Assembly (NCBI GenBank): GCA_938017975.1
Contig: CALIKQ010000042.1
Location: forward strand, 1 to 44,076
Source of the DNA: an uncultured Pseudomonadales bacterium
GTDB taxonomy: Bacteria; Pseudomonadota; Gammaproteobacteria; Pseudomonadales; Azotimanducaceae
Reading direction: 5' to 3'
DNA length: 44,076 nucleotides
Numbering within the stretch: position 1 is the stretch's first letter; the number at the start of each line of letters is the position of its first letter. This document shows positions 1 to 8,417 of this stretch, piece after piece. Under the pieces are notes generated by a model, which was not told the origin of the DNA, did no database searches, and saw only the letters and a program-made list of their open reading frames with translations. The position numbers and the translations under genes are program-made.

Positions 1-463
1 GATTACTAAGAATCTCATAGATAGCACTAACGAGCTTCTCAGGCATCCTCTTTGCGTCTGGATAAACTTTGTCCCAGTCTGGGTGATCCTGATTGATGTT
101 AATGCCTAGAGCTTCGTCCAGCCTGTACTCAAACTCATCAGAGGTTGGCGACACATTTCTTAACGTCCCTCCCTTGATACCTTTGACTTCAAGTAGTGCC
201 TTCGCAGCTTCTTCCCATTGAGCATTGCTGGCAGCCTCTACATCTGACTGCTCAAGAAATCTCATTAGTTGTTCAAACTGCTTGTTCTTTTGTTCAATGC
301 GCGTAGCTATTTGGACTTCGCTGGCGGCACCAGCCATTAGGTCCAGAGGAAGCACGACAACTGGTTTGATACCGTAAGCCTTAGCTTTATCTAGGAGGTG
401 TAGAGGTATCTTCCGCTGGAAGGCTAAAGCGCCACTATCTTTGCGTTCTTTGAGAAACTTCAT
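1..463 (-). CDS. Probable site-specific (tyrosine-type) integrase, N-terminal part only
   Basis: An uninterrupted minus-strand reading frame begins with ATG at 463 and runs off the left edge, giving about 154 residues with no stop. The protein starts MKFLKERKDSG and continues with FQRKIP; a short basic beta-strand segment like this is common at the start of phage-type integrases that act at tRNA genes. The rest visible is charged and helical, as expected for the arm- and core-binding domains. The catalytic domain (R...HxxR...Y) would lie outside the window, so the family is not proven. Position is the main support: the gene starts 178 bp beyond the 3' end of a tRNA-Leu, points away from it, and is preceded by short phased repeats. 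Another DNA-binding protein of a mobile element is the main alternative. Confidence 0.55.
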   Translation of the reverse strand, partial: MKFLKERKDSGALAFQRKIPLHLLDKAKAYGIKPVVVLPLDLMAGAASEVQIATRIEQKNKQFEQLMRFLEQSDVEAASNAQWEEAAKALLEVKGIKGGTLRNVSPTSDEFEYRLDEALGININQDHPDWDKVYPDAKRMPEKLVSAIYEILSN

Positions 464-497
464 TTTAGGTGTAGACTCAGGCCCAGACTGAGCGTCA

Positions 498-560
498 AGT
501 ATACCAGAAGGCACAACGTTTTATTAATGGTTTTAAGGCTCAGTATACCCAAAGTATACC
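498..560. repeat. Three phased AGTATACC direct repeats between integrase and tRNA-Leu
   Basis: AGTATACC occurs at 498-505, 542-549 and 553-560, all in the same orientation. The spacings between starts are 44 and 11 bp, which are four turns and one turn of B-DNA, so all copies face the same side of the helix. They lie between the integrase start at 463 and the tRNA 3' end at 641. That layout fits arm-type integrase sites or an operator controlling integrase expression. The core half (GTATAC) is itself palindromic, so a dimeric regulator is also possible. Confidence 0.5.
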
Positions 561-640
561 GGTTTGAAGTTTCAGAAAGCCCTATATTAAGAAAAACTTT
601 ATATTTATCAAGGCGATGAGTGGTATTCTGAGGTTTTATT

Positions 641-727
641 TGGTGCCGAGGAGAGGACTTGAACCTCCACGGGGTTTCCCCCACTAGCACCTGAAGCTAG
701 CGTGTCTACCAATTCCACCACCTCGGC
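641..727 (-). tRNA. tRNA-Leu(CAG)
   Basis: The 87-nt minus-strand gene folds as a class II tRNA. The acceptor strand GCCGAGG pairs with CCTCGGC and is followed by an encoded ACCA end. The D arm has the TGGTAGAC motif. The anticodon stem CTAGC/GCTAG encloses a loop TTCAGGT, giving anticodon CAG (reads CTG). The long variable arm GGGGGAAACCCC and the T arm GGTTCAAGTCC are present. The 3' end points to the integrase gene, as in elements that integrate into tRNA 3' ends. Confidence 0.96.
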
Positions 728-740
728 GAAGAGGAGCCGC

Positions 741-769
741 AGATTACTAGGACCTAGTGATTCTGTCAA
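741..769 (-). promoter_or_regulatory. Sigma70 promoter of tRNA-Leu, with palindrome in the spacer
   Basis: On the minus strand there is a consensus -35 TTGACA (764-769), a 17-bp spacer, and a -10 TAATCT (741-746). The sequence after the -10 is GC-rich, as is usual for stable RNA genes under stringent control. The tRNA begins 13 bp downstream of the -10. A perfect 13-bp palindrome, ACTAGG-A-CCTAGT (746-758), lies in the spacer. Whether it binds a regulator is unknown. Confidence 0.75.
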
Positions 770-808
770 CGCGAGCCGGACCGCAACCGCAGTTGCAAGG
801 ACATTAAT

Positions 809-3091
809 TTGAGCCAAAAAGACCCCCAGGCATCAAGAGAAGCCGCGCGCTATGCGGTGCCAATTGCAAGCCGAGAATGGATCCTGACCCTTTTAGATGA
901 AGTCGGCAAACCACTTACAGCAAAGCAAATCGCCGGTCGATTATCCATTGATTCAGCGGAATCAAAAAAAGCCCTGAAGTCTCGATTGGCCGCGATGTTG
1001 CGGAGTGGTCAAATATCCATCAATGCTCGGTCGGGATATTCATCAAGGCCAGCGCCATCCCTGCTTGAAGGGACGGTTTCGGCGCATCGAGATGGCTTTG
1101 GGTTTTTGGTTCTTGACGCTGAGTCTGACGACATTTATCTAAGCTACCAAGAAATGAAAAAAGTCCTGCACGGGGATCGCGTGCAAGCGACACTGATTGA
1201 TAGCGGCGCCAAGGCGCGAACGCAAGCAAGAATCGAGCGCGTGCTTGAGCGTCCAATCAGTAGAGTGACAGGACGGATTCAGGCGGGACGCGAGGGCCTT
1301 TATTTGGAACCGCTGTCTCGAAGCTTGCATCATCCCATTAGCATCGAGGATACCACTGACGTTGAGCTCAGCATTGGCCAAATTGTTGAAGTTGAGCTCA
1401 CCCAGGCGCGCAAGAGTGGTATGTTTTGCGGTCGAATCGACAAGGTGCTCGCTGAAGAAATGAGCCCAGATATCGAGATTGAAGTTGCCTTGAGAAATCA
1501 TGATATTCCTTTCGAATTTCCCAACGCCGTCCAGGCGGAGATCAAAGGCATCAAAAATCATCTCGGTGAAAGCGACCTCAAGCATCGAGAAGATTTGCGG
1601 CACTTACCGTTTGTGACGATCGATGGCGAAGATGCGAAAGATTTTGATGATGCCGTGTTTGCTGAGCCTTTAGAGTCTGGTTTTCGGCTTTGGGTTGCGA
1701 TTGCCGATGTCGCGCACTACGTTAAGCCTGGCTCGCCGCTCGAGTCCGAAGCCATCAACCGCGGTACCAGTGTTTACTTTCCACAATTTGTGGTGCCGAT
1801 GCTGCCCGAGAAATTGAGTAATGGCCTTTGTTCATTAAAGCCTTTGGAAGATCGATTGGCTGTGGTTTGTGTCATGGATTTTGATGCTTCTGGTCGGCGT
1901 GTAGCATTCAAATTTCTAGAGGCTGTGATTCAATCGAGCGCCAGGCTCATCTATGAAGATGTGGCGACCTGTCTTGCAGATGTCAGTGTTCGCAATGAGT
2001 TGGGCGAGCCCATTGCCCAAAACCTCACGACGCTTTTGAGTGTGTATGAAAGGCTACAGGCTCGCCGAGCCAAGCGGGGGGCGCTGGAGATTGAAACAGC
2101 TGAGTTAAATATTGAGTGGGACGCGAGCGGTGCGTTGTCGGTAATGGCGCAACGGGTTCGTACCGATGCGCATAAGCTGATTGAAGAATGTATGCTGGCT
2201 GCGAATGTGGCTATGGCCGATTTGATCGCAGCTTCTGGTCAGTTCGGACTCTATCGGGTCCATGATGAGCCTGACGCTGAGCGAGTGACTCGGTTGACTT
2301 CAGTATTGTCCCAATTTGGGATCGCCTTTGATGTCGATCAAGACAAAGTGACGACTCAGAATTTTCAAAAAGTGTTAGATGCTAGTCGAGATCAGCCGGC
2401 GGGCGCCGTTCTTCAAATGCTGATTTTACGGACCATGAATCAGGCAATTTATACGCCCGATCGGCGGCAGCATTTTGGGCTCAATTATGAGGGTTATGCG
2501 CATTTTACTTCGCCGATTCGGCGACTGGCAGATCTTCTGAACCACCGGTTGGTGAAGTCTGTCGTGGCCGCCGAGCGATCGGGAAAGCAGCTGGCTTCAC
2601 CTTTGCCGAGTGATGAAGCCGGGATGCAAGCTTTGGGCGAGCAAGCCAGTCTGACAGAGAGACGAGCTGATGCTGCGGTCTTTGAGGTCTTGGAATGGCT
2701 GAAGTGCGAGTATCTAAAAAAATATCTGGGCGATTCTTTTGAGGGAGTGATAACGACCGCTGTTAAATTTGGCCTTTTTGTGAATATTGAACCGATGATG
2801 GCGGAGGGTTTGATTCATGTCTCGAGTATGACTGACGATCATTATCAATTTGATCAAGACCGAGGTGCGCTGATTGGTTCGCGTACTGGCCGCGTTTTTA
2901 GTTTGGGCGATCGGGTTGTGGTCCAGATCGATCGAGTGGAGCCTGCGCTCGGTCAAGTCTCGTTATCGCTCTGCGAGCATCGACCCCTTCACCGTAGGGG
3001 CGAGTCTTCGGGGCGAAGCCCCAAAAAACGGGGTCAAAAACCAGCAGCCGGGCGTACACCGGGTAAACGGAAGCGAAGTCGTCGTGGCTGA
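809..3091 (+). CDS. rnr: Ribonuclease R
   Basis: This 760-residue protein is a 3'-to-5' exoribonuclease that degrades structured RNA, including rRNA and defective mRNA. Domain order is that of RNase R: an N-terminal winged helix (about residues 20-70), cold-shock-type OB folds (about 85-250), the RNB catalytic domain with the acidic motif TIDGEDAKDFDDAVFAE near residue 275 (Mg-binding aspartates), an S1 domain (about 645-725), and a basic Lys/Arg-rich tail. The start is TTG at 809, preceded by AAGG at 797-800; no better in-frame start precedes the winged helix. The stop overlaps the rlmB start, a common pair. The S1/tail junction is encoded by a GC-rich hairpin (see findings). Confidence 0.97.
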   Translation: MSQKDPQASREAARYAVPIASREWILTLLDEVGKPLTAKQIAGRLSIDSAESKKALKSRLAAMLRSGQISINARSGYSSRPAPSLLEGTVSAHRDGFGFLVLDAESDDIYLSYQEMKKVLHGDRVQATLIDSGAKARTQARIERVLERPISRVTGRIQAGREGLYLEPLSRSLHHPISIEDTTDVELSIGQIVEVELTQARKSGMFCGRIDKVLAEEMSPDIEIEVALRNHDIPFEFPNAVQAEIKGIKNHLGESDLKHREDLRHLPFVTIDGEDAKDFDDAVFAEPLESGFRLWVAIADVAHYVKPGSPLESEAINRGTSVYFPQFVVPMLPEKLSNGLCSLKPLEDRLAVVCVMDFDASGRRVAFKFLEAVIQSSARLIYEDVATCLADVSVRNELGEPIAQNLTTLLSVYERLQARRAKRGALEIETAELNIEWDASGALSVMAQRVRTDAHKLIEECMLAANVAMADLIAASGQFGLYRVHDEPDAERVTRLTSVLSQFGIAFDVDQDKVTTQNFQKVLDASRDQPAGAVLQMLILRTMNQAIYTPDRRQHFGLNYEGYAHFTSPIRRLADLLNHRLVKSVVAAERSGKQLASPLPSDEAGMQALGEQASLTERRADAAVFEVLEWLKCEYLKKYLGDSFEGVITTAVKFGLFVNIEPMMAEGLIHVSSMTDDHYQFDQDRGALIGSRTGRVFSLGDRVVVQIDRVEPALGQVSLSLCEHRPLHRRGESSGRSPKKRGQKPAAGRTPGKRKRSRRG
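3010..3022 (+). other. GC hairpin inside the 3' end of rnr
   Basis: GGGGC-GAA-GCCCC (3010-3022) is nested inside a wider inverted pair GACCCC (2982-2987) and GGGGTC (3030-3035). It lies in the region encoding the tail of RNase R, 62 bp before the rlmB start. It could affect mRNA stability or translation of rlmB, or be a remnant of a small palindromic repeat. Only the inverted repeat is seen directly. Confidence 0.5.
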
Positions 3092-3821
3092 TCATTGGAC
3101 TTATGGTTTTCATCCGGTAGCGCAGCGTCTGCCCCAGATTAGTTCAGGTGTTCTACTTGTCAGGAGTGGTAAGGTGACTGGCCGGGTAGAGACCTTGATG
3201 GCCCTAGCGGCTTCAAAACAGATTGCTGTTGAACGCGTTTCCCTTGAAACATTCGATCAGCGTTTGGGGGCGGTGGTCGAGCATCAGGGGTTGGCACTGC
3301 TCACGTCTGAAGCACCTCTTCAAATCGTCGAGGATCTCGATGTTTTTTTGGCGCCAAAGGATCAACCTCGAACATTGTTGGTCCTCGACGGAGTCACAGA
3401 TCCTGGTAATTTAGGGGCGTGCCTGCGCAGCGCATTGACTTTTGGGGTTGATGCGGTAGTCGTTCCAAAACATGGCTCTGCGCCCCTCAATGCCATTGTT
3501 ATGAAGCGATCTGCAGGCGCTGCGGCCGAAATACCCGTAGTAGAAGTTGTCAACTTGTCCCGTAGCCTTCGCCAAATGAAGTCTGCTGGGTATTGGGTCG
3601 TTGGCACTGCCCTTGGCGCAGAAATCGGTCTGAATGAATTTGATCTGAGAACAGACATTGTGTTGGTGATGGGCTCGGAAGGAGAGGGACTTAGGTTCAA
3701 CACGCGTAAGCAGTGTGATTGCCTTGTAGAGATTCCAATGTATCGAGACGCATTCAATCTGAATGTCAGTGTGGCAACGGGTATCTGCCTTTATGAACTC
3801 CATCGGCAGCGATCGACTTAA
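3084..3821 (+). CDS. rlmB: 23S rRNA 2'-O-ribose methyltransferase RlmB
   Basis: The protein (245 residues, close to the 243 of E. coli RlmB) methylates G2251 in the ribosomal P-loop using S-adenosylmethionine. It carries the three SpoU/TrmH knot motifs: GVTDPGNLGACLRSA, VMGSEGEGL and NLNVSVATGICLYEL. An N-terminal substrate-binding domain starts DHWTYGFHPV. The reading frame stays open far upstream inside rnr, but GTG at 3084 gives the family length and has GGAAG at 3069-3073. The start overlaps the last codons of rnr by 8 bp, so the two genes are probably translationally coupled. Confidence 0.96.
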   Translation: MADHWTYGFHPVAQRLPQISSGVLLVRSGKVTGRVETLMALAASKQIAVERVSLETFDQRLGAVVEHQGLALLTSEAPLQIVEDLDVFLAPKDQPRTLLVLDGVTDPGNLGACLRSALTFGVDAVVVPKHGSAPLNAIVMKRSAGAAAEIPVVEVVNLSRSLRQMKSAGYWVVGTALGAEIGLNEFDLRTDIVLVMGSEGEGLRFNTRKQCDCLVEIPMYRDAFNLNVSVATGICLYELHRQRST

Positions 3822-3834
3822 GGGATCAACCGAT

Positions 3835-3863
3835 TTGCATCTTAGGGGGCAATTTCGTACACT
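3835..3863 (+). promoter_or_regulatory. Sigma70 promoter for the rpsF operon
   Basis: TTGCAT (3835-3840), a spacer of exactly 17 bp, and TACACT (3858-3863) lie in the gap between rlmB and rpsF. The ATG of rpsF is 74 bp beyond the -10, leaving room for a 5' leader. In many bacteria such a leader binds the S6:S18 complex for feedback control; I did not fold it with confidence. Confidence 0.6.
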
Positions 3864-3936
3864 GCGCGGCCTGTAAATTCATTCACTCCTTGCTGCACCG
3901 GTGCGACCGGGTAGCAATTACCAAGAGGAGATCTCT

Positions 3937-4386
3937 ATGCGGCATTACGAAGTCGTATTTCTAGTGCATCCTGGACAAAGCGAGCAAGTCCCAGGAATGA
4001 TCGAACGTTATTCAAACATGATCACTCAGGGCGGCGGGACGGTCCACCGAGTTGAGGACTGGGGCCGACGTCAATTGGCTTACCCCATTAATAAGATCTT
4101 CAAGGCACATTACGCGATGTTGAACATCGAGTGTGGTTTAGAAACGTTGGAAGAACTCAGCGATGCCTTTCGATTCAACGATGCTGTGATTCGAAATATG
4201 ATCATGGGTCGAAAGCAAGCCGATACGGTTGTCTCGCCGATTATGAAGATCGAGAACGAGAGTAAAGAACGTAAAGATCGCGAAGACAGTCGTAACGCGC
4301 GAGCAGAAGCGAAAGCTGCAGCGGCGGCAGCGGAAGCAGCTCCTGAGCCTGCCGAACCAGCGACCGCTGAATCCGGGGAAGAATAA
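3937..4386 (+). CDS. rpsF: 30S ribosomal protein S6
   Basis: S6 binds 16S rRNA with S18 in the platform of the small subunit. The protein starts [16 protein letters not shown] and has the S6 core, including the [14 protein letters not shown] strand. ATG at 3937 is chosen over an upstream in-frame GTG because AAGAGGAG (3923-3930) lies just before it and the family N-terminus begins there. At 149 residues it is longer than E. coli S6 (about 131-135). The extra length is a C-terminal tail rich in Ala and Glu after about residue 115, a region that varies among S6 proteins. Confidence 0.97.
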   Translation: MRHYEVVFLVHPGQSEQVPGMIERYSNMITQGGGTVHRVEDWGRRQLAYPINKIFKAHYAMLNIECGLETLEELSDAFRFNDAVIRNMIMGRKQADTVVSPIMKIENESKERKDREDSRNARAEAKAAAAAAEAAPEPAEPATAESGEE

Positions 4387-4388
4387 CC

Positions 4389-4616
4389 ATGTCTAGATTC
4401 TTTAGAAGAAGAAAATATTGTCGATTCACCGCTGAAGGTATCACGGAAGTAGACTACAAGGACGTCGAGCTGTTAAAAGCCTATATCACCGAAACAGGGA
4501 AGATTGTCCCTAGTCGGATTACGGGTACAAAAGCGAAATATCAGCGGCAGCTCGCCAAGGCAGTCAAACGCGCGCGGTATCTTGCACTCCTGCCATATAC
4601 TGACGCGCATAAGTAG
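4389..4616 (+). CDS. rpsR: 30S ribosomal protein S18
   Basis: This 75-residue basic protein has the S18 signatures [10 protein letters not shown] near the start and [11 protein letters not shown] in the middle, ending in the helix that packs on S6. It follows rpsF after 2 bp and so is in the same transcription unit and probably coupled. The length matches the family. Confidence 0.98.
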   Translation: MSRFFRRRKYCRFTAEGITEVDYKDVELLKAYITETGKIVPSRITGTKAKYQRQLAKAVKRARYLALLPYTDAHK

Positions 4617-4634
4617 CGGCCCCTTAGGTTTATT

Positions 4635-5486
4635 GTGAAAGGGCTCGCCGCTTTTGTGATGCGAGGCCGGGTTCAGGCCAGCGGTGCTGCGGCTATTGCC
4701 TCTGCGTTGCCGCTAGTGAGTTGGATTGGGGCGGCGATTGTAGCCCTGATCGTGTTGCGTCAAGGTCTCAAGGAAGGCGCTTTGGTGTTTCTTTGGGCCG
4801 CTTTGCCCTTGATCGTGGCCTTTCAGTTGGGGGGCGATTCAAGTGGCCTGATCGCGCTCGCGGGAACGGTGGTGATAGCAGTGACGCTGCGTGTCACTGG
4901 CTCTTGGGAGCTGACGCTGTATGCGTGCGTGCTGGTAGCAGGGCTTGGAAGCCTTTTGTTTTCCGTGATTTCAGAGCCGATTTTGGTGACATTCGTGGAA
5001 TGGTACGTCGGGATGGTTAAGCAATTGGCCGACGAACAAAGTTTGAGTCCTTTGAGCTTTGATGAGGGACGACGCCAGGCAGTGAGTTTTTTGGCCATGG
5101 GTCAAGCGTACTTGATGGTGGGTGCGTTGATGTTGTCACGTTGGTGGCAGAGTGTTTTATTCAATCCTGGTGGGTTTGGGCAAGAGCTTAAGCAAACAAG
5201 GTTGTCGATTAAGGCAGTGGTGCCGATTGTGTTGGTTGGGCTCTTGCTAGGAGTACAAGATGGGCTGGGCCCGTGGTTAGGGCTGTTGACCGTACCGTTT
5301 GTTGTCATTGGTGCAGGTTTAGTTCATGAATTGTTGGCTGCGCGAGGCGTCTCGCACCAGTGGTACATCATGTTTTACGTGACTTTGCTGCTTTTTTTTC
5401 AGTTAGTCTGCGCCGTCTTGGTGATCTTAGTCGCAGTGGACAGTGCAATTGATATTAGACAAAGAATGAGGTCAAAAGAGGAATAG
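4635..5486 (+). CDS. Conserved multi-pass membrane protein between rpsR and rplI (DUF2232-like)
   Basis: A 283-residue, very hydrophobic protein with about eight predicted membrane segments, starting at residues 17-40. It begins [15 protein letters not shown] membrane protein of this size sits at the same place, between the S18 and L9 genes, in Pseudomonas and related gammaproteobacteria, which supports a conserved gene of unknown role. Start GTG at 4635 keeps the conserved FVMRGR motif; the ribosome binding site is weak. It ends 4 bp before rplI. No catalytic motif is visible. It may be a membrane protein of the YybS type, but that family link is by size and context only. Confidence 0.8.
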   Translation: MKGLAAFVMRGRVQASGAAAIASALPLVSWIGAAIVALIVLRQGLKEGALVFLWAALPLIVAFQLGGDSSGLIALAGTVVIAVTLRVTGSWELTLYACVLVAGLGSLLFSVISEPILVTFVEWYVGMVKQLADEQSLSPLSFDEGRRQAVSFLAMGQAYLMVGALMLSRWWQSVLFNPGGFGQELKQTRLSIKAVVPIVLVGLLLGVQDGLGPWLGLLTVPFVVIGAGLVHELLAARGVSHQWYIMFYVTLLLFFQLVCAVLVILVAVDSAIDIRQRMRSKEE

Positions 5487-5490
5487 GATT

Positions 5491-5952
5491 ATGGAAGTCA
5501 TACTACTCGAGAATGTTGCAAACTTAGGTGGATTGGGGGATCAAGTCACCGTTAAACCCGGATATGGCCGAAATTATCTCGTGCCTCAGGGCAAAGCCGT
5601 TACCGCCACCGCAACCAATATTGCTGAATTCGAATCCCGTCGAGCGGAGTTGCAGAAGGAAGCAGATGCCCAACGTAATGCGGCACAAGGTCGCGCTGAG
5701 AAAATCAATGCGCTAACCGTAACCATCGGTGCTAATGCAGGGGAAGAAGGCAAGCTATTTGGTTCGATAACAGTGCGGGACATCGCCGATGCAGCCACTG
5801 CCGCCGGTGTTGAAATCGATCGAAGCGAAGTTAGACTTCCAGAAGGTCCTCTTCGGGCCTTGGGCGAATATCAGGTAGAAGTGTATTTGCATCCTGAAGT
5901 CAGTGCTCAAGTGACCGTCATGATCGAGGCCGAGGAAGCATTTCCATCCTAA
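5491..5952 (+). CDS. rplI: 50S ribosomal protein L9
   Basis: L9 (153 residues; E. coli 149) has two globular domains joined by a long helix and binds 23S rRNA near the L1 stalk, helping to keep the reading frame. The N-terminal domain starts [17 protein letters not shown] and contains the signature [13 protein letters not shown]. The connecting helix is about residues 40-75 and the C-terminal domain follows. A good ribosome binding site, AGAGGAATAGG, precedes the ATG. Confidence 0.98.
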   Translation: MEVILLENVANLGGLGDQVTVKPGYGRNYLVPQGKAVTATATNIAEFESRRAELQKEADAQRNAAQGRAEKINALTVTIGANAGEEGKLFGSITVRDIADAATAAGVEIDRSEVRLPEGPLRALGEYQVEVYLHPEVSAQVTVMIEAEEAFPS

Positions 5953-5954
5953 GA

Positions 5955-5978
5955 CCAATCCATTAGTCTAAAGATTGG
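5955..5978 (+). other. Inverted repeat between rplI and dnaB
   Basis: CCAATC (5955-5960) and GATTGG (5973-5978) form a 6-bp stem with a 12-nt loop just after the rplI stop. There is no T-run after it, so it is not a standard intrinsic terminator. It may be an mRNA-end or processing hairpin that reduces read-through into dnaB. Confidence 0.35.
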
Positions 5979-5997
5979 ACCCCACTGAGAACGACTT

Positions 5998-7368
5998 TTG
6001 GCCATCGACATGGATGATCATCAAGCCCTGAAGGTTCCGCCGCATTCTATCGAGGCGGAACGTTCAGTGTTGGGTGGATTAATGCTCGACAGCGAAGCCT
6101 GGGACAGGATCTCAGCATTGGTAACTGCGGACGACTTCTATCGATCCGAACACCGTCCTATTTTTAGAGCCATGGAATGGCTCATCAGCCAAAATAAACC
6201 CCTCGATATCGTGACCCTTGCTGAATCACTGGAATTGCACGGTGAACTAGACGATGTGGGTGGCTTAGGCTATCTGACAGAACTCGCATCGGGTACTCCC
6301 ACAGCCTCTAATGTCGCGGCTTACGCTGACATTGTTCAAGAACGGGCAACGGTTCGGAAATTGATCGGTGTTGCGCATGAGATTGCTGAAAGCGGTTTCA
6401 ATCCCCAAGGCCGGGACAGTGCCCGCTTGATTGACGAAGCAGAAGGCAAAGTTTTCAAGATCGGCGATGAACGACCCAGTCGTGGTGGACCCGAGTCGGT
6501 TCGTCCGTTGTTGGCCAAGGCCGTCGAAAAAATCGATGAACTATACCTGACCAAAGGCGCGTTAACTGGGCTCAGCTCCGGGTTTCAGGACATCGATAAC
6601 ATCACGGGTGGTCTGCAACCCTCTGATCTGGTGATTGTCGCCGGTCGGCCATCTATGGGTAAGACAGCCTTTATGATGAATGTGGCCGAGAGCGCGGTTA
6701 TCTCCGGTGAAAAACCGGTGGTGGTGTTCAGTTTAGAAATGCCATCGCATTCTTTGATCATGCGGATGCTTTCGTCTCTCGGGCGGATCGATCAGAGTAA
6801 AATTCGCAGTGGTCAGCTGGGTGATGATGATTGGCCGCGTCTGACCTCAGCGGTGACACTGCTCAATGATAAGCCGCTCTTTGTCGACGATACACCAGGC
6901 CTAACGCCCAACGAAATGCGATCAAGAAGCCGACGGATTGTTCGCGAACACGGTGCCATCGGAATGATCGTGGTAGATTATTTGCAGTTGATGCAAACCT
7001 CAGGCACGCCAGAAAACAGAGCGGTTGAGATCTCGGAGATTTCTCGTTCGCTGAAATCGATCGCAAAAGAATTTGATTGTCCCGTAATTGCCGGATCGCA
7101 GCTTAATCGAAGTCTCGAGCAGAGAACCGACAAGCGGCCGATCATGTCTGACTTACGAGAGTCTGGGGCTATCGAACAGGATGCGGATTTGATCATGGCC
7201 GTTTATCGGGACGAGGTCTATCATGAAGATACGCCGGACCGAGGTGTCGCTGAAATCATTATTTTAAAACAACGTAACGGACCCATCGGTCGAAAAAAGC
7301 TTGCGTTCATTGGTCAATATACAAAGTTCGAAGACTTGGCTAGAGATTACGAAGACTACTACGAGTGA
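5998..7368 (+). CDS. dnaB: Replicative DNA helicase DnaB
   Basis: The hexameric helicase unwinds the fork and loads primase. The 456-residue protein has the N-terminal helical domain (PPHSIEAERSVLGG, about residues 15-115), a linker, and a RecA-like ATPase domain with Walker A GRPSMGKTAF near residue 218, the motif VIVDYLQLM near 325 and the C-terminal SDLRESGAIEQDADLI. No intein interrupts the Walker A or other conserved blocks. The start is TTG at 5998 with AGAG-like sequence at 5986-5990; ATG at 6010 is a shorter alternative. It follows rplI by 45 bp and overlaps alr. Confidence 0.97.
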   Translation: MAIDMDDHQALKVPPHSIEAERSVLGGLMLDSEAWDRISALVTADDFYRSEHRPIFRAMEWLISQNKPLDIVTLAESLELHGELDDVGGLGYLTELASGTPTASNVAAYADIVQERATVRKLIGVAHEIAESGFNPQGRDSARLIDEAEGKVFKIGDERPSRGGPESVRPLLAKAVEKIDELYLTKGALTGLSSGFQDIDNITGGLQPSDLVIVAGRPSMGKTAFMMNVAESAVISGEKPVVVFSLEMPSHSLIMRMLSSLGRIDQSKIRSGQLGDDDWPRLTSAVTLLNDKPLFVDDTPGLTPNEMRSRSRRIVREHGAIGMIVVDYLQLMQTSGTPENRAVEISEISRSLKSIAKEFDCPVIAGSQLNRSLEQRTDKRPIMSDLRESGAIEQDADLIMAVYRDEVYHEDTPDRGVAEIIILKQRNGPIGRKKLAFIGQYTKFEDLARDYEDYYE

Positions 7369-8411
7369 ATGGGCAGGACGCATCAGCACGAATTAACCTG
7401 GCAAGTATTTCCTACAATTTAGACGTGGCTCGTGTTGCCGCTCCGAAAAGTAAAATCATGGCAGTGGTCAAAGCTGATGCCTATGGTCATGGCGCAGAGG
7501 TTGTTGCAGGACACCTGAAAGATGCGGATGCTTTTGCCGTTGCTCGAATCAGTGAAGCCGTAGCGCTGCGCAAATCCGGAATTAATCATCCTATTACAGT
7601 TTTATCCGGCTTGATCGACCAGCAGGGCATCCACCTTGCAGAGCACTATTCGATTGACTTGGTTTTACACAGTCCGGCTCAGCTAGGGTTGTTTAAACAC
7701 GCTGGCGTGAATTTATGGCTCAAATTCGATTCTGGCATGCATCGATTGGGCCTCGATGAAGGTGAATTGCAGGATTGCCTGGGGGAGCTGCCCGAATCAA
7801 GAGTCCTCGGGTTGGTCAGTCATTTCTCTGATGCGGATGAGCCAGGTAGTCCCAAAAATCAAGTTCAGCTTGATTATTTTTTATCTCAAACGAAACGATT
7901 TGGGTTACCGGGTAATCTGTCAAACTCAGCCGCGATTCTCTCCGGTTTGGGAACCGATCAGGCTTGGGTCAGGCCTGGCATAATGCTGTATGGAGCGAAT
8001 CCTTTTGTGAGCCGATCAGCTGAATTGCGGCCGGTCATGGAGCTCACAGCACCAGTCATTGCGGTGAAACAGTTGCGTCAGGGTGACTCGGTTGGTTACG
8101 GAAGCTGCTGGCAAGCCCAAGATCATTGTACGGTGGCTGTGATCGCAATTGGATACGCTGATGGCTATCCTCGCGAAATTAAACCGAATACCCCAGTTCG
8201 ATTAAACGGCCAGCGTGAAACTATACTGGGCCGAATTTCCATGGATATGTTAACCATTTCAGTAACGGGAGCGTCGCCTTCAGTTGGAGATCGTGCCGAG
8301 CTGTGGGGTGATGGAATAGCCATCGAGGAGGTTGCGGCCCAGGCTGAAACCTTGTCCTATGTTCTTATGTGCGGGTTGGGTGCACGCGTACCGAGAGTCT
8401 ATCAAGAGTAA
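7365..8411 (+). CDS. alr: Alanine racemase
   Basis: This PLP enzyme converts L-alanine to D-alanine for peptidoglycan. The 348-residue protein has the PLP-lysine motif AVVKADAYGHG near residue 32, the region around the second catalytic Tyr (SVGYGSCW), and the fold-type III barrel followed by a beta domain with GRISMDMLTI. The start is GTG at 7365, overlapping the dnaB stop by 4 bp, so translation is coupled. It is slightly shorter than E. coli Alr (359). The dnaB-alr order is common in gammaproteobacteria. Confidence 0.96.
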   Translation: MNGQDASARINLASISYNLDVARVAAPKSKIMAVVKADAYGHGAEVVAGHLKDADAFAVARISEAVALRKSGINHPITVLSGLIDQQGIHLAEHYSIDLVLHSPAQLGLFKHAGVNLWLKFDSGMHRLGLDEGELQDCLGELPESRVLGLVSHFSDADEPGSPKNQVQLDYFLSQTKRFGLPGNLSNSAAILSGLGTDQAWVRPGIMLYGANPFVSRSAELRPVMELTAPVIAVKQLRQGDSVGYGSCWQAQDHCTVAVIAIGYADGYPREIKPNTPVRLNGQRETILGRISMDMLTISVTGASPSVGDRAELWGDGIAIEEVAAQAETLSYVLMCGLGARVPRVYQE

Positions 8412-8417
8412 TCGACT

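Noticed and set aside
608-817. Minus-strand open frame covering the tRNA-Leu and its promoter
   Set aside because: It runs through a clear tRNA gene and consensus promoter; a protein there is not credible.
2874-3083. Upstream extension of the rlmB frame inside rnr
   Set aside because: The extra residues do not belong to the RlmB family, and GTG 3084 gives the expected length and N-terminus.
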